DNA from: Aestuariivirga litoralis
GTDB lineage: Bacteria; Pseudomonadota; Alphaproteobacteria; Rhizobiales; Aestuariivirgaceae
DNA length: 64,000 nt
Assembly (NCBI RefSeq): GCF_003234965.1
Contig: NZ_QKVK01000001.1
Span: 496,001-560,000 of the forward strand
Reading direction: 5' to 3'
Shown: positions 63,574-64,000 of the stretch, piece after piece
Layout of the letters: every line of letters begins with the position of its first letter
How positions within the stretch are numbered: the stretch's first letter is position 1
The notes under the pieces: generated by a model
The model's database searches: none
Seen by the model: the letters and a program-made list of their open reading frames with translations, nothing else
What the model was told of the DNA's origin: nothing
Made by a program: the position numbers and the translations under genes

Positions 63574-64000
63574 ATGAGCCCGCGTCTCACAGGCATCGTG
63601 CTGATGATGGCCGCCATGGTCTTCTTCACGCTGCTCGATGCCACAGCCAAGCACCTCGTCCAGAGCCTGCCGCCCGTGGTGGCGGTGTTCGGGCGCTATG
63701 CCGTGGCGCTGGGACTGTCGATCGCAGTCATCCTGCGCAAGGGCGACCTGGCGCTGGTGACGACGAGCTATCCGAAGCTGCAGGTGCTGCGCGGGTTGCT
63801 GCTGATGGCTTCGACCGCGCTCAACTTCACCGCCATCATCTACCTGCAGCTCGCCCAGACGGCGGCAATCTTCTTCTCGATCCCGCTGTGGGTCTGCGCA
63901 CTCTCCGTGCCGATTCTCGGCGAGAAGGTGGGCCTCAGGCGCTGGATCGCGGTGGCCATCGGTTTCCTCGGCGTGCTGGTCATCATGCGGCCGGGCACAG
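63574..64000 (+). CDS. DMT/EamA-family transporter (N-terminal part)
   Basis: An open frame starts at ATG 63574 and runs off the right edge, giving 142 residues. It has four or five helices (GIVLMMAAMVFFTLLDATAK, then ALNFTAIIYLQLAQTAAIFF) and the first EamA repeat ending in LGEKVGLRRW and GFLGVLVIMRPG. This is the usual drug/metabolite-transporter fold. The substrate cannot be told. It is not a paralogue in close sequence to the transporter gene at 45380. Confidence 0.82.
   Translation, partial: MSPRLTGIVLMMAAMVFFTLLDATAKHLVQSLPPVVAVFGRYAVALGLSIAVILRKGDLALVTTSYPKLQVLRGLLLMASTALNFTAIIYLQLAQTAAIFFSIPLWVCALSVPILGEKVGLRRWIAVAIGFLGVLVIMRPGT

Overview
The window is GC-rich alphaproteobacterial DNA, most probably from the Hyphomicrobiales (Rhizobiales). 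The lysyl-tRNA synthetase is the archaeal-like class I enzyme. There is an MbfA-type membrane ferritin with an Irr-like box in its promoter, a PodJ-like Sel1 protein, a complete tad/cpa pilus locus, a yejAABEF transporter with two binding proteins, and an Entner-Doudoroff operon in the order zwf-pgl-edd-eda. I found no rRNA, tRNA, CRISPR array, insertion sequence, integrase or phage gene. Apart from one AT-rich non-coding gap, this looks like core chromosome.

Layout. 1-4.1 kb: the end of an unidentified gene, a DUF4173-type membrane protein, a cobalamin-binding radical SAM protein and an XRE regulator; the two middle genes carry homologous 5' leaders. 4.1-18.5 kb: lysS, a Tat-exported dienelactone-hydrolase-like protein, a DinG-type helicase, a TerB-like protein, a MATE pump, a DNA-repair helicase with PdeM, DUF3429, and the PodJ-like protein. 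18.5-22.4 kb: a MerR regulator, nudC, kdsB-pheA and a membrane-anchored cytochrome c. 22.4-30.9 kb: yej peptide transporter operon ending in ghrA. 30.9-33.6 kb: leucyl aminopeptidase, MarR and NlpC/P60 hydrolase on the minus strand.

33.7-45.3 kb: the pilus region. flp-cpaA-cpaB-cpaC-cpaD-cpaE-tadA-tadB-tadC runs on the minus strand. A TadD-like lipoprotein gene converges on its 3' end. A divergent plus-strand set (a stand-alone pilus N-domain protein and two TadE-like pseudopilins) lies beyond an AT-rich non-coding gap. 45.4-51 kb: a DMT transporter, mbfA, a PAP2 membrane protein, lepA, and about 0.8 kb of highly structured non-coding DNA. 51-64 kb: eda, edd, pgl and zwf, with a divergent fructokinase, then hrpB, DUF599, prfC, glucokinase, nicotinamidase and a truncated DMT transporter. 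Fructokinase and glucokinase would make hexose phosphates; zwf-pgl-edd-eda would take glucose-6-phosphate to pyruvate and glyceraldehyde-3-phosphate.

The least explained features are non-coding. One is a six-copy, about 74-bp intergenic repeat whose two mini-hairpins change sequence between copies but always stay palindromic. The second is the duplicated leader in front of the DUF4173 and radical SAM genes. The third is the structured stretch upstream of lepA.
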